Assembly (NCBI RefSeq): GCF_000516985.1
Contig: NW_006917101.1
Location: 868,001-932,000 of the forward strand
Direction: 5' to 3'
Length of the DNA: 64,000 bases
Source: Pestalotiopsis fici W106-1
Lineage: Eukaryota > Ascomycota > Sordariomycetes > Amphisphaeriales > Sporocadaceae
Both the position numbers and the translations under genes were made by a program. How positions within the stretch are numbered: position 1 is the stretch's first letter; every line of letters starts with the position of its first letter. This document shows, piece after piece, positions 13,400-24,507 of the stretch. The notes beneath the pieces were generated by a model. That model saw only the letters and a program-made list of their open reading frames with translations, was not told the origin of the DNA and ran no database searches.

Positions 13400-14898
13400 T
13401 GCCGCCTTTGGCCTACACGCTCATGACGGCTTTTGAACTTGGGCATGCTCTTGAGGAGTCTGACTCGGGTCGCGCAACCAGCATATAAGGGAACGACAGC
13501 AGTACACGATGTTGGTGGGATGCAAGAGGCTTGGGTCGGTTATTGAGAGGAGGCGGAAAAAAAATGCGAGGGACGAAGCAGCCGGTTGGAGTGGAAGCCG
13601 AGCACCAGAACAACAGATGCCCAGAGGCATATTCATCGCGCGGATATACAACAACAGCCCGCGGCTAGGAGTTTTTGCGAATGGCAACATGCATTATCAT
13701 TTCATCGAGGATACCACAAACACATTACAGGTTACATGGCACCTGATGTGTCGGGCGTTTATGGTTTAAAGTTTTTCATGGGTTCTTGGAGTTATCGTCA
13801 CACACGCCGTTGTCAGCGTTCAGCACACTGTTTGATTTTTGATTTTTTTTTTTTCCTACACGGTTTTCTCCTATAATCACTATTTTCTGCGGACAAGGCC
13901 ATGCTTAAACACGAAGAAGTGGAACTGAAAAGGAAAGAAGATTTGGATCTCGTATGATTGCTTTTTGCTGCCTGTTGGGCGGTCCAGGCGTGGGAGAGGA
14001 TGGAAAGGGGAATGGAAATGAAAGAGGATTTGGGTCTTCTAAATGATCTCTGCATGATGATTTTCTCATCCACGATCTTCGGGCTGATTGGGATCGCCAC
14101 TTGGATCTCCAACGGAATCAACACATTGCCGTATCCAGTAGAAGATATCTTAGTTGGGAGTCAAGAGCTTGTATGACTTCCGGAATAAAGAAAAAAAACA
14201 TAATTATCATCAAGCTCCTAAGCCTTGAATCAGTGTTTCGTTGAATCATCTCTTCTAAATGCGCAATTGCTCAATAATAAGTTGACTGTCCCTTGGCTTC
14301 AATTGGCGGTTTCTCGACAATCAACTTGATGTCAAAGGAATTACTATTCGTATTTGGATCATTTTGCCCAGTATACTTGTTGGTTCCTGGGCGATGATGT
14401 AGCTAATTTAGAAATATTCCAAGAGGAAAAAAAAAAAGATTTCGGCCCCAATTCCATGTTGCCCGCGCCCAAGAACGTCCTGTTCTAAAACGGGATACTT
14501 GGAGAATACGATTACATACCACGAGGATGAGTTATATTTATCCAGAGTTTGATCACATTGATCCCCCGTGCCGTAGGGAGACAAAGTGTCCCCAATGGGT
14601 GTTCAACGACATATTCCGTCATTGGGAACCATGCATCGTACCGAAACCGGTGCAGAGACCCTCATTAAGAGGGTTTCCCCATGTCCTCAAGATCCCTTCC
14701 CATCCGGAGGTGGTTCCGGGCTCGTATAGTAAGGCAAAGGGAGGAAGGGGGTCAAGGGTCACGGGTCAAGGGTTCCAACGGTGCAACGATGAAAAAGAAA
14801 GTTTTCTTGTGCCGTATATGGGTGACTGACCAACAAGGAACAAGCAGGAGCAGCAGCAGAAGCAGATGACGAGGTACGGTGCCTCTCTGCTTTGATGT

Positions 14899-14998
14899 NN
14901 NNNNNNNNNNNNNNNNNNNNNNNNNNNNNNNNNNNNNNNNNNNNNNNNNNNNNNNNNNNNNNNNNNNNNNNNNNNNNNNNNNNNNNNNNNNNNNNNNN
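14899..14998. other. Assembly gap of exactly 100 N
   Basis: A run of exactly 100 N is the usual placeholder for a gap of unknown size. It is bordered by gatgt on the left and a GT repeat on the right, so the break is probably a collapsed or unsequenced (GT)n tract. Confidence 0.98.
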
Positions 14999-15022
14999 GT
15001 GTGTGTGCGTGTGTGTGTGTGT
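14999..15022. repeat. (GT)n microsatellite at the gap edge
   Basis: About twelve GT units with one GC substitution directly follow the N run. The true repeat may extend into the gap. Confidence 0.9.
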
Positions 15023-17074
15023 TGGTGGTTTTCATCCATGGATGTCCATTGGGATGTGCCGAGAAAAGTTCCTTACTTGATGCCCCGGCCCGCACTTGAA
15101 TAGAGTAGAGCACGAGTCTCCGTTGGTTGATAACCTTTTATTTCCCGGAAACGGGAGACTGCTCCCGTGGCCGAGCCAGTATTCTGCCCAACTACAAGGG
15201 ATGGGGGCTCCATTGTGTGTTGGCTACATTATGGTACCCAGGGACAGGATACTTGCTGGAGCCCCGCAACATGACCCAATATGGTATGCCGATCGATCGA
15301 ATTACTACAGCCTTACAAGGTTGGTGATCATGATGATCACAAGGTTCACCCTCGTGTGTGTGGACTAGATCAAATAAATACAGATCCGAGCATGAGCTTC
15401 TATATCCGACGTGCGTGCTATTTCACTTGATGCCATTAGTAGCAGACGATAACTCACGCTTTCTTCCTTGCCCGATTGTTTGTAGTCTTGTTCGGTAGAG
15501 CAAAGCAGTTGATCAGATAGAAAGGGGACGGAGGAGAGGAGAGGTTTTCCAGCCCCGTCACAAAGTTGCAAACGGAACTGTCCGCCCGCAGTACGGCGTT
15601 TGAAGAGTTAGGGGCCGATTCTCGATGAGAAGTACGTAGATTACGGGTTGTCCCCATTCGGCCCCCCCAGCAAACAAGACAGATGCAAGGCCGTGCTGAT
15701 TGGGTCCAACCTGCCTGCAGAACGATTGGGAAAGACCAGGGAGGGGAAGAAAAAGCACATCAAGTCCCAAGACTTTTTTCCTTCCTTGATTGTATTTTGT
15801 TATTTGGGTCAGCTATGAGGAGGTTGCTTATATCCTGTCATGGTATGTTCCCAAGTAGCAACGAAGAACAAGGTTGGCCATCCAAAGCCTTGCTGGGCAA
15901 ACTGGGCGCAAACCATGACCCTCTCGGGATTGAGGAGAAAGGCGGACCGGGGGGGTTGTAATCCATGTCTACCTACATTAGGGTCTAGGTAGATCTTGGA
16001 CTTGTCTGGGGATGGGGGGATGATCATGTCAGATTTATCACTTGTTGTTAGCCGCATGCAGCTAAATAACAACTGATCAAGGTCATATGTTTTCTTGTTG
16101 TTGGCCTGAGTTAGGCGCGCTTACTGTGTTTTAGCAGGTACCAAATGGCCGGGTCAAAAAAACTAGCGCCCAAGCGACAAGCTCCAAATTTCTTGTTTGA
16201 CCGGGGTTCAAACTCGACTGTATATATGTAGTCTAGGTTTGTGACAAACCGGGGGTGGTACAAATTAGCAAACTACACGACCATGATGACCCGGAATGAG
16301 AAGAGAATGCTTGTCTTGTTTGTGGAGGAGGGGGATATGCAATGTACGCTTGCGGAATGGTCTGTAGCTTGTGTTTCCATGAAAGAAAGAGATGCTCGTA
16401 TCAGAATGCCTCATAGCAAACTTTGTATATTGATTCTAGTCAAGCGGGTGGAAAGGAATGCCTGAAAGGATCTGCCGTTATGGGTTCGCTTATAGATATC
16501 CTTGCAAGATGTGCTCGATGTAGCCGCGTACCTTTTGATAGTTCACTCGGGTCTTTGAACATCTCTAGGTTGGTGTTGGTTCGCCTGCCGGTACTCCGCC
16601 ATGCAGGAGATACTGTATCTTGCAAGTCGAGTATACGCTTCCGGAGTAGTACAATGATGGACATGTGAATGTGGGTATAGCTGTTGTTGTTTCATGCCCA
16701 GGCACGATACAAACCAAAGCGTCTCTTTTCGACAAGTGTAGTGGGCGTGTCTCTATAGACCATCGTAATCGGTGTCTCCACGACCTCTTGCAGTTTGACA
16801 AGGAGTTTGCCTTGGCAAAGATCAAGGCCAGCAACAAGGGCTGAGATGTGTCATCTGCAGGCTGCTGTTGAGGGGCAAAATCTGATAATTTGCTTGATGT
16901 TGAGCTGCAAGTTGCCGTGCTTAACCCGGGCAACTAGAGCTAGACTAAGGTTTTCTGAATGTGAACAGCCTTTCATGTTCCTTGGTTTATTTAAGAGTTG
17001 AAACCGTACAGGCATTGATGCCTTGTTGCCGGACAGGATAGCCCACTAGCTGGCTACCTCGGGGACGCAAGAAG

Positions 17075-17974
17075 ATGATGAATGACAACTCGAGGGCTCA
17101 AAGCCAACAGCTTCCACATCCCCGATGTGTTAGCCTGCCAGATTTCACCACAATGTATCCGCATCGAAGGATCGGTACCGAGATCCGCCATAGCTCCCAT
17201 AGCGGAATGTCCTACTATGTTCATCCGATGGCTCTGGATGTCCCCAGCAAGATCCGACATGCTTCTGATCAGAGTCACGACCGAAACGTGACGACCGTGC
17301 ATAATCCAATTCAGATCCCGCCGGCGGTCAGTCCACCAACAACATCTGTCAAGCCAATGACCATGGATCGAGGGGCAGAAGAGAGACTTGCCCAGGCGGC
17401 AAAGCAGCTCCATGAACAAGCCAAGGAGAGCATGGGCATATACCAGTCCTTTTTCGACAAGTACAATCAAGACATCAGCAGTGTACGCGATTATGTCGAC
17501 ACCGTCACACGTCGTCGCATCTGGCAGAGCAAGATCGCGCAAAACACCCAATACAGCCAAGAGCAGGAAGGTGAAGATCAACAGCTGGTATACCAAGTCA
17601 GCAAATTGCAAGTCTGCTTCGACCATTTTAGCGACGCCGCAGGTTATGTCACTTTACAAGACGAGCCGAGCGATGCAAATGCGTATAACTCTCGATATTT
17701 TTTGTTGGATAAGATAGCGCACGCATACAACCGAGTGAAAGAGCTGGCTCGGAAAACAATGATGAACGAAGGCGCCTGCCCAGATTTAATCAACGAATTA
17801 CAGGAGCTTCATGACCTTGTCGATCCGGAGAAGCCTACGGCGAGAGTGATTTATCGATTTGACAAGAGAGGAATTATGCCCATATCTGCCGACACAGTTA
17901 CAATGCACATTGATGGCGCAGAAGCTGGCAATTACGAGGGCGGACAGGCAGAAGCCGCGGTGCACTGGGGATGA
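17075..17974 (+). CDS. Unrecognised 299-residue protein, intronless
   Basis: I do not recognise this protein. It is an open frame of 300 codons with two adjacent ATG codons at 17075 and 17078; the surrounding 3 kb on either side has no comparable ORF. The first 95 residues are His, Ser and Pro-rich and probably disordered. Residues about 97-160 (GAEERLAQAAKQLHEQAKES, then a FFDKYNQDISSVRDYVDTVT segment) look amphipathic and helical. Residues about 170-265 are again helix-like, ending with ELQELHDLVDPEKPTARVIY. There is no signal peptide or membrane segment. The composition reads as real coding sequence, but a small upstream exon cannot be excluded. It may be a lineage-restricted fungal protein. 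Confidence 0.7.
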   Translation: MMNDNSRAQSQQLPHPRCVSLPDFTTMYPHRRIGTEIRHSSHSGMSYYVHPMALDVPSKIRHASDQSHDRNVTTVHNPIQIPPAVSPPTTSVKPMTMDRGAEERLAQAAKQLHEQAKESMGIYQSFFDKYNQDISSVRDYVDTVTRRRIWQSKIAQNTQYSQEQEGEDQQLVYQVSKLQVCFDHFSDAAGYVTLQDEPSDANAYNSRYFLLDKIAHAYNRVKELARKTMMNEGACPDLINELQELHDLVDPEKPTARVIYRFDKRGIMPISADTVTMHIDGAEAGNYEGGQAEAAVHWG

Positions 17975-18203
17975 GCAGCAAGATGGGGACTAGTCTACGG
18001 AAGGCATGGGAGATACGCCAGAGATGTCGACAGCTTAGGGAGTATGCCGAGAGAATCCAGAGTGGGATTGGATGCTGTACTGGGACGCTGGGCTGATAAT
18101 AAAGACGCCTAAGTAGTTGGGTTGCCATTTGTGTCTCGTTAGTAGTATTCCGGACTGAGTGTCGCAATGGAGTGATGACTGACCTGAAAAAGAAAAAGAA
18201 ATG

Positions 18204-18623
18204 GTGAAGCATCGTCCTCAGCAGAGTAATCAGAATCGAATTGTACTCGTCCCCCGAAAGGGACAGCACGCCGCATATCGCACTCAAGTGTTCCCACACA
18301 ATCTTCGCAACGGCTCTCCCATAGGGAAGCACTGGACGGACCCCCCCGAGCCTGCTGGAGCAGGCCCAGAAGGCGCCAGGCCCCTGCTTTTCTGATGCCT
18401 AATTGCGGGCTTGTTCAAGCTGGACCCTTACGGGCAGACCTAATCATCCCGCCCACGGAGGGGGCAGGGCGAGTGAGGTAGTGGATGAAGATTACTCCGA
18501 ATTTCTCATATGCAGAAGGGGTAAAAAATCAGACTGGAAAACCAGACTGTCGAGAAACTGCTCGCGCAGCAAATTCTCTGTTTGTAGCATAGAAACGCGG
18601 CGTTGAAGAGGACGATGCTTCAC
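18204..18623. repeat. 420-bp segment bracketed by a perfect 16-bp inverted repeat
   Basis: The left arm at 18204-18219 reads gtgaagcatcgtcctc. The right arm at 18608-18623 is its exact reverse complement, gaggacgatgcttcac. Pairing stops immediately beyond the arms on the outside and is only patchy on the inside. The flanks on both sides are purine-rich; I see no clear target-site duplication. The interior has no ORF of note. It could be a small non-autonomous DNA element (MITE-like) or a foldback structure. Confidence 0.5.
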
Positions 18624-18824
18624 AAGGAAGAAAAGGGAAAAGAAAGCCCCGAAAAGTTTTGGTGACTCAAAAATCTGATATTGTAGTCAAAAATTGCCTG
18701 CGCCGCATCTTGCTTGGGTGGATCCACTCACAGTGTGGCTAACCAATGAGAAAGTGCTATTCTTCAGCGTAGCTGCCAAAAGTGTGGCGTTCTTCAGTCT
18801 TGTTGCTCCACTTATACTTTCTTC

Positions 18825-18851
18825 TTTTTTTTTTTTTTTTTTTTTTTTTTT
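18825..18851. repeat. T27 homopolymer
   Basis: A run of 27 T lies about 355 bp upstream of the methyltransferase start codon. Long dA:dT tracts tend to exclude nucleosomes, so it may help keep the promoter open; that role is inferred. Confidence 0.85.
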
Positions 18852-19205
18852 GGAGCGCCGTTGGTAGGCAACCGCTAGACAGCTGCCGGTCCCTGAGACT
18901 TATTGAGATGACATGTGAATCCATTGCGATCTAGACCAGAACTGGCCAAAAACTATTGTCAGATTTCTTTCCTCTTCACTGAATACATCAGATAGTTATT
19001 TCCCATAAGTCAGTCAGTCCGAATCCAACAACACATCTCATCATGTCTCGAATCATGCCTCGGATTTAACTCCAAAATTCTCTCGTCTTGGTGTTGCGAT
19101 TTCTCTTCTACTTTCCTATTTCTTTTGTTTCCTTTTTTTTTTTTTAGATTTTTTAGACCTTTCCCCCCTTTCTTTCTGTTCTCTTAGACGAGACTTCTCA
19201 TCACG

Positions 19206-20461
19206 ATGGTGCAACAAAGTGGCGGTCACGTCTCTGCCCTGGACTTTCCCCAAGTCTGGCAAAAGCCATGCTTTGAAGAACTCATGGCATGTCTCAAAAG
19301 CCTACACATAGAGCCGCCAGTCTGGGGTCCTCAAGCCTCGACTCGAGTCATCCTAGAGAACCAAGAGAACAATGCTCGCTTCCGCAAGGAGGTTGCCGGA
19401 TATCTTTCCAGCATCATCAAGAGCGACTGTAAGTCATTTTTCTCGGGATTCCTCTCGACCAAGAGGAACAAGCCGCTGGCTGTATTTGCATCAGTTTCGA
19501 CATATGAAAAGTCCCAAGGATTTCGCCACTGACACTATAATCGTAATAGTGAGATGGCTCGGCGACAGTGACGACGAGAGAGAGGCCATCTGGGACGAGG
19601 CTAGCCGGCGACTTTCGGAGCGCTGCGGACGCGCGGGTATGGGCGAGATCACGCGCCGGTGGCCCTTTACCAGCGGTGATAGTGCCACCTACCCGGATTT
19701 TGAACTCATTATCCGTGAGCCGTCCATTACTGGCGACTGTTTGGGCTTCAAGACGTGGGGGTCGTCGTATTTTCTCGCGGGCCTCCTGGACCAGATTGCT
19801 GCGCGGTCGCTGTCACATCTGCTCCCGGCGGAAGCTGAAGGGACCTCCTCGTCGTCTTTCCCGGATGTCCTCGAGCTCGGATCCGGGACTGGGCTCTGCG
19901 GCATGGCCGCCGCCGCCATTTGGAAGACTCGCGTTACCCTGAGTGATTTGCCAGAGATTGTGCCCAATCTGTCTCATAACATTGAGACCAACCGCCAAAT
20001 GATTGAGTCGCTCGGTGGCACCGTTGAGGCGGGTGCTCTGACCTGGGGCGGTGAACCTGAGGACGACGATGAGCTCTTCTCGAATAGAAATCAGTTCAAG
20101 GTATGTTCCAACCAGACACCTTGTGCACGTGTTCACAAATGCTCATGCTTTGATATAGATCTTACTGGCTGCCGACCCCATCTACGACGATGACCACCCA
20201 GCCCTCCTGGCCTCTGCCGTGCGCGACCACCTGTCGCGAGACGCCAACGCCAGAGTCGTCGCCATGGTTCCGCTGCGAGACAACATCACGAGGCGTCTGC
20301 TCCAGGATTTTAAAGACAAGTTGGCCAAGGATGACGACTGGCCTCTCACGTGCTTGGAAGAGCACTCTCTAATGGGCCAGGATGACTGGGGCGACGACGA
20401 TGACGAAAAGACGCACATTGAGTGCTGGTGGGGCGTCTTTGGCAGCAGCGCGGCGAGGTAA
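19206..20461 (+). CDS. EFM2/Rrg1-like protein-lysine methyltransferase (METTL21-type family)
   Basis: This is a class I S-adenosylmethionine-dependent methyltransferase of the family that modifies lysines on proteins such as translation elongation factor 2. Exons are 19206-19428, 19550-20100 and 20159-20461, giving 358 residues. Donors are gtaagt and gtatgt, and both acceptors end in tag. Motif I, VLELGSGTGLCGMAA, lies near residue 190 and binds the methyl donor. Motif post-I is VTLSDLPEI. The family DxxY catalytic-type motif appears as AADPIYDD just after intron 2. The C-terminus ends with ECWWGVF. The N-terminal 100 residues form an extension typical of the fungal EFM2/Rrg1 branch. The exact substrate is inferred from the family. 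The gene converges with the WDR6-like gene, with 362 bp between stop codons. Confidence 0.8.
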
Positions 20462-20823
20462 CCGGTAATGGCGATAATGAAAATGCGAAATGAACGATGA
20501 AATTAGGTACGCACGAAGGATAGATGTCAGTTTTGATTTTTAGAGTTTGTTGGCTTGGACCCCCCTTTTCCTCTAGCGAACCCAATGCCGCAAATGCCAG
20601 ATTAGAAATTAGAGATGAAGACGCCATTAGAATTCGAAATAGACAAAGATTCAAGAAGACGGTCAAGTACAAGACTGACCACAGTGGAAACTGGTGTGAA
20701 TGACATTGAGCAATGCCTATTTGACTTGCTTTCCAGTGATCATAAAACAGAAAAATGATTATCACGCAGGAGAGGACAAGAAGTATGTGCTCTCGATTTT
20801 ATTAGCTCATTGTCATCTAGCAC
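20462..20823. other. Shared 3' region between two convergent genes
   Basis: The interval must contain the 3' ends of both the methyltransferase and the WDR6-like transcripts. I see no further gene and no strong structured terminator. Confidence 0.6.
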
Positions 20824-23800
20824 TCACGTAGCCCAGATCTCCAGACCAACACCGCCAACCACAAAGCTTTCCGCCTCATCGAGAACCTCCAAGTCACCCG
20901 CATCGGCAATGGCGCTGTAGCGATTATCCAGAAGCCTGAACCGTGGCCTCTCGCCCAGCGCGTCCGCGATTTCCCACCTCTTGACGCGCTGGTCATTGCT
21001 GCAGCTGGCCAGGACCGCCACCGTCCCCTCGGCGCCGAGGCTCAGGAACCCAATGCCCGTCACGGCTGCGGCGTGGGCCGACCTGACCATGGACTTTGAC
21101 CGGACGGCGAAGCGGCCAGAGGCGCCATTGCGGTAGAGGTGCATGGCGCCGATGCCATTGTCGTCTCCGCCCGTGGCAACGAGGTACGAAGTCCCGCCAT
21201 CATCGTCCGCGCCGCTGGGAAATGTCTTGATATCGAGCGACTTCATGGTGCTCTGGTGGAGCCTGGTGACGAGACTGGTGCGGAATTCGGCGACCACGTC
21301 GTGGGATGAAGAAGATGCGTCGACAAGGGGTGCCGCCGCTTCCCAGACGGCCACGTAGCCGTCGGTGGCGGTTGTCAGGACCTGTATCGCGGCGTCGTCC
21401 ACATGGAGATGTTGTACCTGCGTCATGCATGCGCCCGTGTAGGACCCTTTAGCCACGAGCTGGAAGCCTGCCGTCTCGGAATAGGCATAGGTCAGCAATG
21501 TTGAGTTGGACAGGGCCATGGTGATGAGAAAGGATGGGCCGTGCAAAGATGTCGTTGTGTCGTCCACGCAGGACACGTCGAAATTCATGATTCTCAGATC
21601 AATGTCGTCGCTTCGGTCGGGGTAGACGGCCTCGCACTTTACCGCCAGGCCGCGGTAAGCGGAGCTGAGCTGGCTAAGCCTCCATACGAAGAACTCCTTG
21701 TTTCCTCCGCTGCTGAACAAGTGGCTTTGCTTGTGCCACTTCATGCTCTGGATGCCGGCAGTATGGTTTTCAAGCACGGCCAGGCACCGCATGGACGTCT
21801 CTGCGTTTTGAGCTTGGCCCTGGTTCGCGTAGCTCCATATCCGTATGGTGGTATCTTCGGCCGCGGTGGCCACGAGATCTCCAGAAGCAGCGACAGCCTT
21901 GATCTCTCGGCCATGTCCTCCCGACTTGAGTGCTCTGTGGGAGGCGTGCGATTGGGAGAAGAAACATAGCTGTGATGCTTGTGTCCAAACGAGTCGAAAG
22001 TCGCCCAGGGCACTCTGTACAGCATCATAGACAAATGTTCTGTGTCCTCCGCCACACTCGATCGAGGCAATCTCTCGGCGTTGGGTTTCATTCCAAACAA
22101 TAAATTTCGTGCTACGAAATCCATAGAGAATCAAGTCGAGGCCGCCCTCGTCATCACTGGGGGCTAACGAGGCCCCTTCGATGATGGGCCCAAACGGAGG
22201 AGACGTTTCATGGATCAGTGTCACATGCCATGACTCTTGGTTTTTGTATAGTGTGTAAATCCGGAATTTTCCATCGCGACTCGTGGTCAGAAAGTTCACA
22301 GAGCCTTCGTTAGCTTTTGGCGGGAGAAATGTGATGGAAGTGACACAGTCGTTTGTCTTTGGCTCGACTGATGCTTTCACCTCATATACTTTGTCATCGG
22401 CAGATTCAAGTACTGATATATAGCCTGTTCTTGAGCCCAAGACCACCAGATTCTTATGAGTGGCTGCTGATGTAACAATGAAACGTCTGTCCACTGGTAT
22501 ATGTACTTGCTTTGGGCTCTCCGATTCAGATGTTTCATCAAACCCGAGAAGCGAAGCGCTGTCGCTTCCGAGGACTGTGACTAGAACTTTTGATCTATGA
22601 TGCTCCACAGGTTTCCCCTGGGTTGCGTTTTCCTCGCGTACCTGCACTGAGGGACTCACATTTGGTGAAGACGTAAGCGAAAATATATCAGAAACTTTGC
22701 CATGTACGCTAGCAACATGCTCAAGTTTGGAAGAACCGCCACTGCGGTACACAAACACATTGCCTTCAGCTGTGCCTACATATGCAGTAGACGCATCAAA
22801 GGAGCCCTTGATTACTGCATAAGTTGATGAGGCGTCTCTAAGATGGTCTGGCAGATATAATTGTTCCCAGGAAGAGTTTTTTGTTGCATTTGCTATAAAA
22901 AACCGCCCGTTTTTGGTCGAGGTGAGGATAGTGTTGTCAGACAACAACGCATATCTGTTGAAAAAGTCCTTGGTTGGCTTCTTGACTTTCTTCTTCTTCT
23001 TAGTTGGCTTTGACGTTTTTGGGGTGGGATTCTTGCTTGCGTCTTCACCACTTGGATATGAGTCAGGATGCATTGGCGAAATGCTATTTTCTGTTGGTGT
23101 CGCAGTTGCCTCTTCTTGGGGCACAGTCGACTCTTCATCGAGTTCAACAACCTCGGGCATTGCTGGCATTTCCTCGAGTGTTTTTCCCTCCGTGACTCTG
23201 TGGCAACTTCCAATCACTGATAATTTGCCATCAGAAGCCCCGGTCACGACTAGTAATTGACCGGAATCGTCGGTCCTTATCGCATGGGACCAGATGTTCT
23301 TCCCGTTATGGTTGGCATAGATTGCCTCGTTCTTCAATTGTCCTCTTGTACGCGTGGGCAAATCAGGGACCTGTGCCTTGTCCCCACCGTTGGTCGAAGG
23401 ATGTGAAGTGCCTAATGATAGAGACCATTTCTGTGCGGTCGCATCCTCACCAAACGACCAGAGGTCAATAGAAGAAGAGGAGAGTCGTGGTTGTCTCAGG
23501 GGAAACTCGACCTGCCATATCCGCGATATATGACCCATTGCCACGGCAAGACACCGAGCCGCAGACTCGTCCGTCGAGCTCTCCTCAATACTGTCTCCGA
23601 ATCCCGTTTGCCGTACCGCCAAAATCTTACGCTGGTACTCCTCGCGTGTACCAGTTGACAAGTCCTGCGGATCCGTAATGTCCCAGATTCGGATCGTCCT
23701 GTCGTCGCTGCAACTGGCCAACAACCGTAGGCTTTCGCCCGTCTCCAAATGAATAATGGGCGAAACGTGAACACCGAAGATAGACCCCTCATGGCCAGAA

Positions 23801-24507
23801 AAGATAAAAAGAATCTCACAAGGAGACTCTTGGCTCTTGGAAGATATCGTGGAGTATTTCCAGACGACAATCTCGCCAAAAACCGTGCCAGCGGCCACCA
23901 GGATGCAGTCCGGCTCTTCCCAGGACAAGTTTCCAGAATAGAGGATGGGCCGTGATGGTGATACAGTCTCCAAGAACACGATTCTCCCTGAATCTTCATC
24001 ATAACGCGCCTTGATTAGATCATTATGTGCCGTGAGCAGCGCTAGCTCATCTGGCGCATAGGGAGAGATGATGCCCTCAAAGACCCAGTCGGAAGCTTCC
24101 TCCACCACCACCACAGGTCGCGTCAACTCCTGACCTGCCTGATCAGAAATGACGGCCTCGACCAAATCAATCGGCAGGATCGCCACGGAAAAGCCGCCCC
24201 AGACCAAAATTCTTTGCTGCTTCTTTTCGTCTCCGCTGCCGCCACCCGCCTTGCTCACGGCAATACCGTGCACGGATTGGGCTGCAAACAGACCAACGTC
24301 GCCGCGAAACTCTGACGTCTCCACATCGTACACCTTGACGTGATTGTCCTCGCCGGCAAGCAAATACAGCCGGCCATCGGTAGTCGATGTGTAAAAGGCC
24401 AGCGCCGTTATAGGGCTCAAGACAAACTCCCTGCGCATTGACGACATTTGTGGCAGACTGCGCAAAGGCGTCGTGGCAGCACCTGATGGCTTGGCCAGTG
24501 ACGACAT
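20824..24507 (-). CDS. WDR6/Trm734 (Rtt10)-type WD-repeat protein
   Basis: Family members are partners of the Trm7 2'-O-methyltransferase for position 34 of tRNAs. The gene is a single uninterrupted ORF of 1227 residues, as long as expected. The N-terminal block has SPITALAFY, LLAGEDNHVKVYDVET and ILVWGG, a conserved WDR6/Rtt10 arrangement. Clear WD repeats include SGHEGSIFGVHVSP with LLASCSDDRTIRIWD near residues 240-277, DLVATAAEDTTIRIWSY near 890, LFSSGGNKEFFVWRLS near 930 and LASCSNDQRVKRWEI near 1190. Between the two propeller halves, near residues 460-520, lies a disordered insert with a lysine cluster (KKKKKVKK). No introns are needed. The start is the first in-frame ATG; another Met lies at residue 21. 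It is followed upstream by the EDEM-like gene on the same strand. Confidence 0.85.
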   Translation of the reverse strand: MSSLAKPSGAATTPLRSLPQMSSMRREFVLSPITALAFYTSTTDGRLYLLAGEDNHVKVYDVETSEFRGDVGLFAAQSVHGIAVSKAGGGSGDEKKQQRILVWGGFSVAILPIDLVEAVISDQAGQELTRPVVVVEEASDWVFEGIISPYAPDELALLTAHNDLIKARYDEDSGRIVFLETVSPSRPILYSGNLSWEEPDCILVAAGTVFGEIVVWKYSTISSKSQESPCEILFIFSGHEGSIFGVHVSPIIHLETGESLRLLASCSDDRTIRIWDITDPQDLSTGTREEYQRKILAVRQTGFGDSIEESSTDESAARCLAVAMGHISRIWQVEFPLRQPRLSSSSIDLWSFGEDATAQKWSLSLGTSHPSTNGGDKAQVPDLPTRTRGQLKNEAIYANHNGKNIWSHAIRTDDSGQLLVVTGASDGKLSVIGSCHRVTEGKTLEEMPAMPEVVELDEESTVPQEEATATPTENSISPMHPDSYPSGEDASKNPTPKTSKPTKKKKKVKKPTKDFFNRYALLSDNTILTSTKNGRFFIANATKNSSWEQLYLPDHLRDASSTYAVIKGSFDASTAYVGTAEGNVFVYRSGGSSKLEHVASVHGKVSDIFSLTSSPNVSPSVQVREENATQGKPVEHHRSKVLVTVLGSDSASLLGFDETSESESPKQVHIPVDRRFIVTSAATHKNLVVLGSRTGYISVLESADDKVYEVKASVEPKTNDCVTSITFLPPKANEGSVNFLTTSRDGKFRIYTLYKNQESWHVTLIHETSPPFGPIIEGASLAPSDDEGGLDLILYGFRSTKFIVWNETQRREIASIECGGGHRTFVYDAVQSALGDFRLVWTQASQLCFFSQSHASHRALKSGGHGREIKAVAASGDLVATAAEDTTIRIWSYANQGQAQNAETSMRCLAVLENHTAGIQSMKWHKQSHLFSSGGNKEFFVWRLSQLSSAYRGLAVKCEAVYPDRSDDIDLRIMNFDVSCVDDTTTSLHGPSFLITMALSNSTLLTYAYSETAGFQLVAKGSYTGACMTQVQHLHVDDAAIQVLTTATDGYVAVWEAAAPLVDASSSSHDVVAEFRTSLVTRLHQSTMKSLDIKTFPSGADDDGGTSYLVATGGDDNGIGAMHLYRNGASGRFAVRSKSMVRSAHAAAVTGIGFLSLGAEGTVAVLASCSNDQRVKRWEIADALGERPRFRLLDNRYSAIADAGDLEVLDEAESFVVGGVGLEIWAT

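Larger units (their letters stand above)
13400..17074. other. 3.7 kb gene-poor interval with an assembly gap
   Basis: I see no supportable gene. The first few hundred bases are the 3' flank of the ELL-like gene. The interval holds a T12 run at 13843-13854, a 100-N gap, a GT repeat and some ACCT motifs around 15970. ORFs are under about 125 codons and lack motifs. A gene hidden in the gap cannot be excluded. Confidence 0.5.
17975..19205. other. 1.2 kb non-coding interval upstream of the methyltransferase gene
   Basis: There is no supportable gene. It holds the 3' flank of the 299-residue gene, a 420-bp segment bracketed by a perfect 16-bp inverted repeat, a T27 run, and a pyrimidine-rich stretch ending at the methyltransferase start codon (19206) that looks like a promoter and leader. 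Confidence 0.6.

Noticed and set aside
16195..16225. ggttcaaac, resembling a tRNA T-loop
   Set aside because: The flanking bases do not form a T-stem and no cloverleaf can be built upstream.
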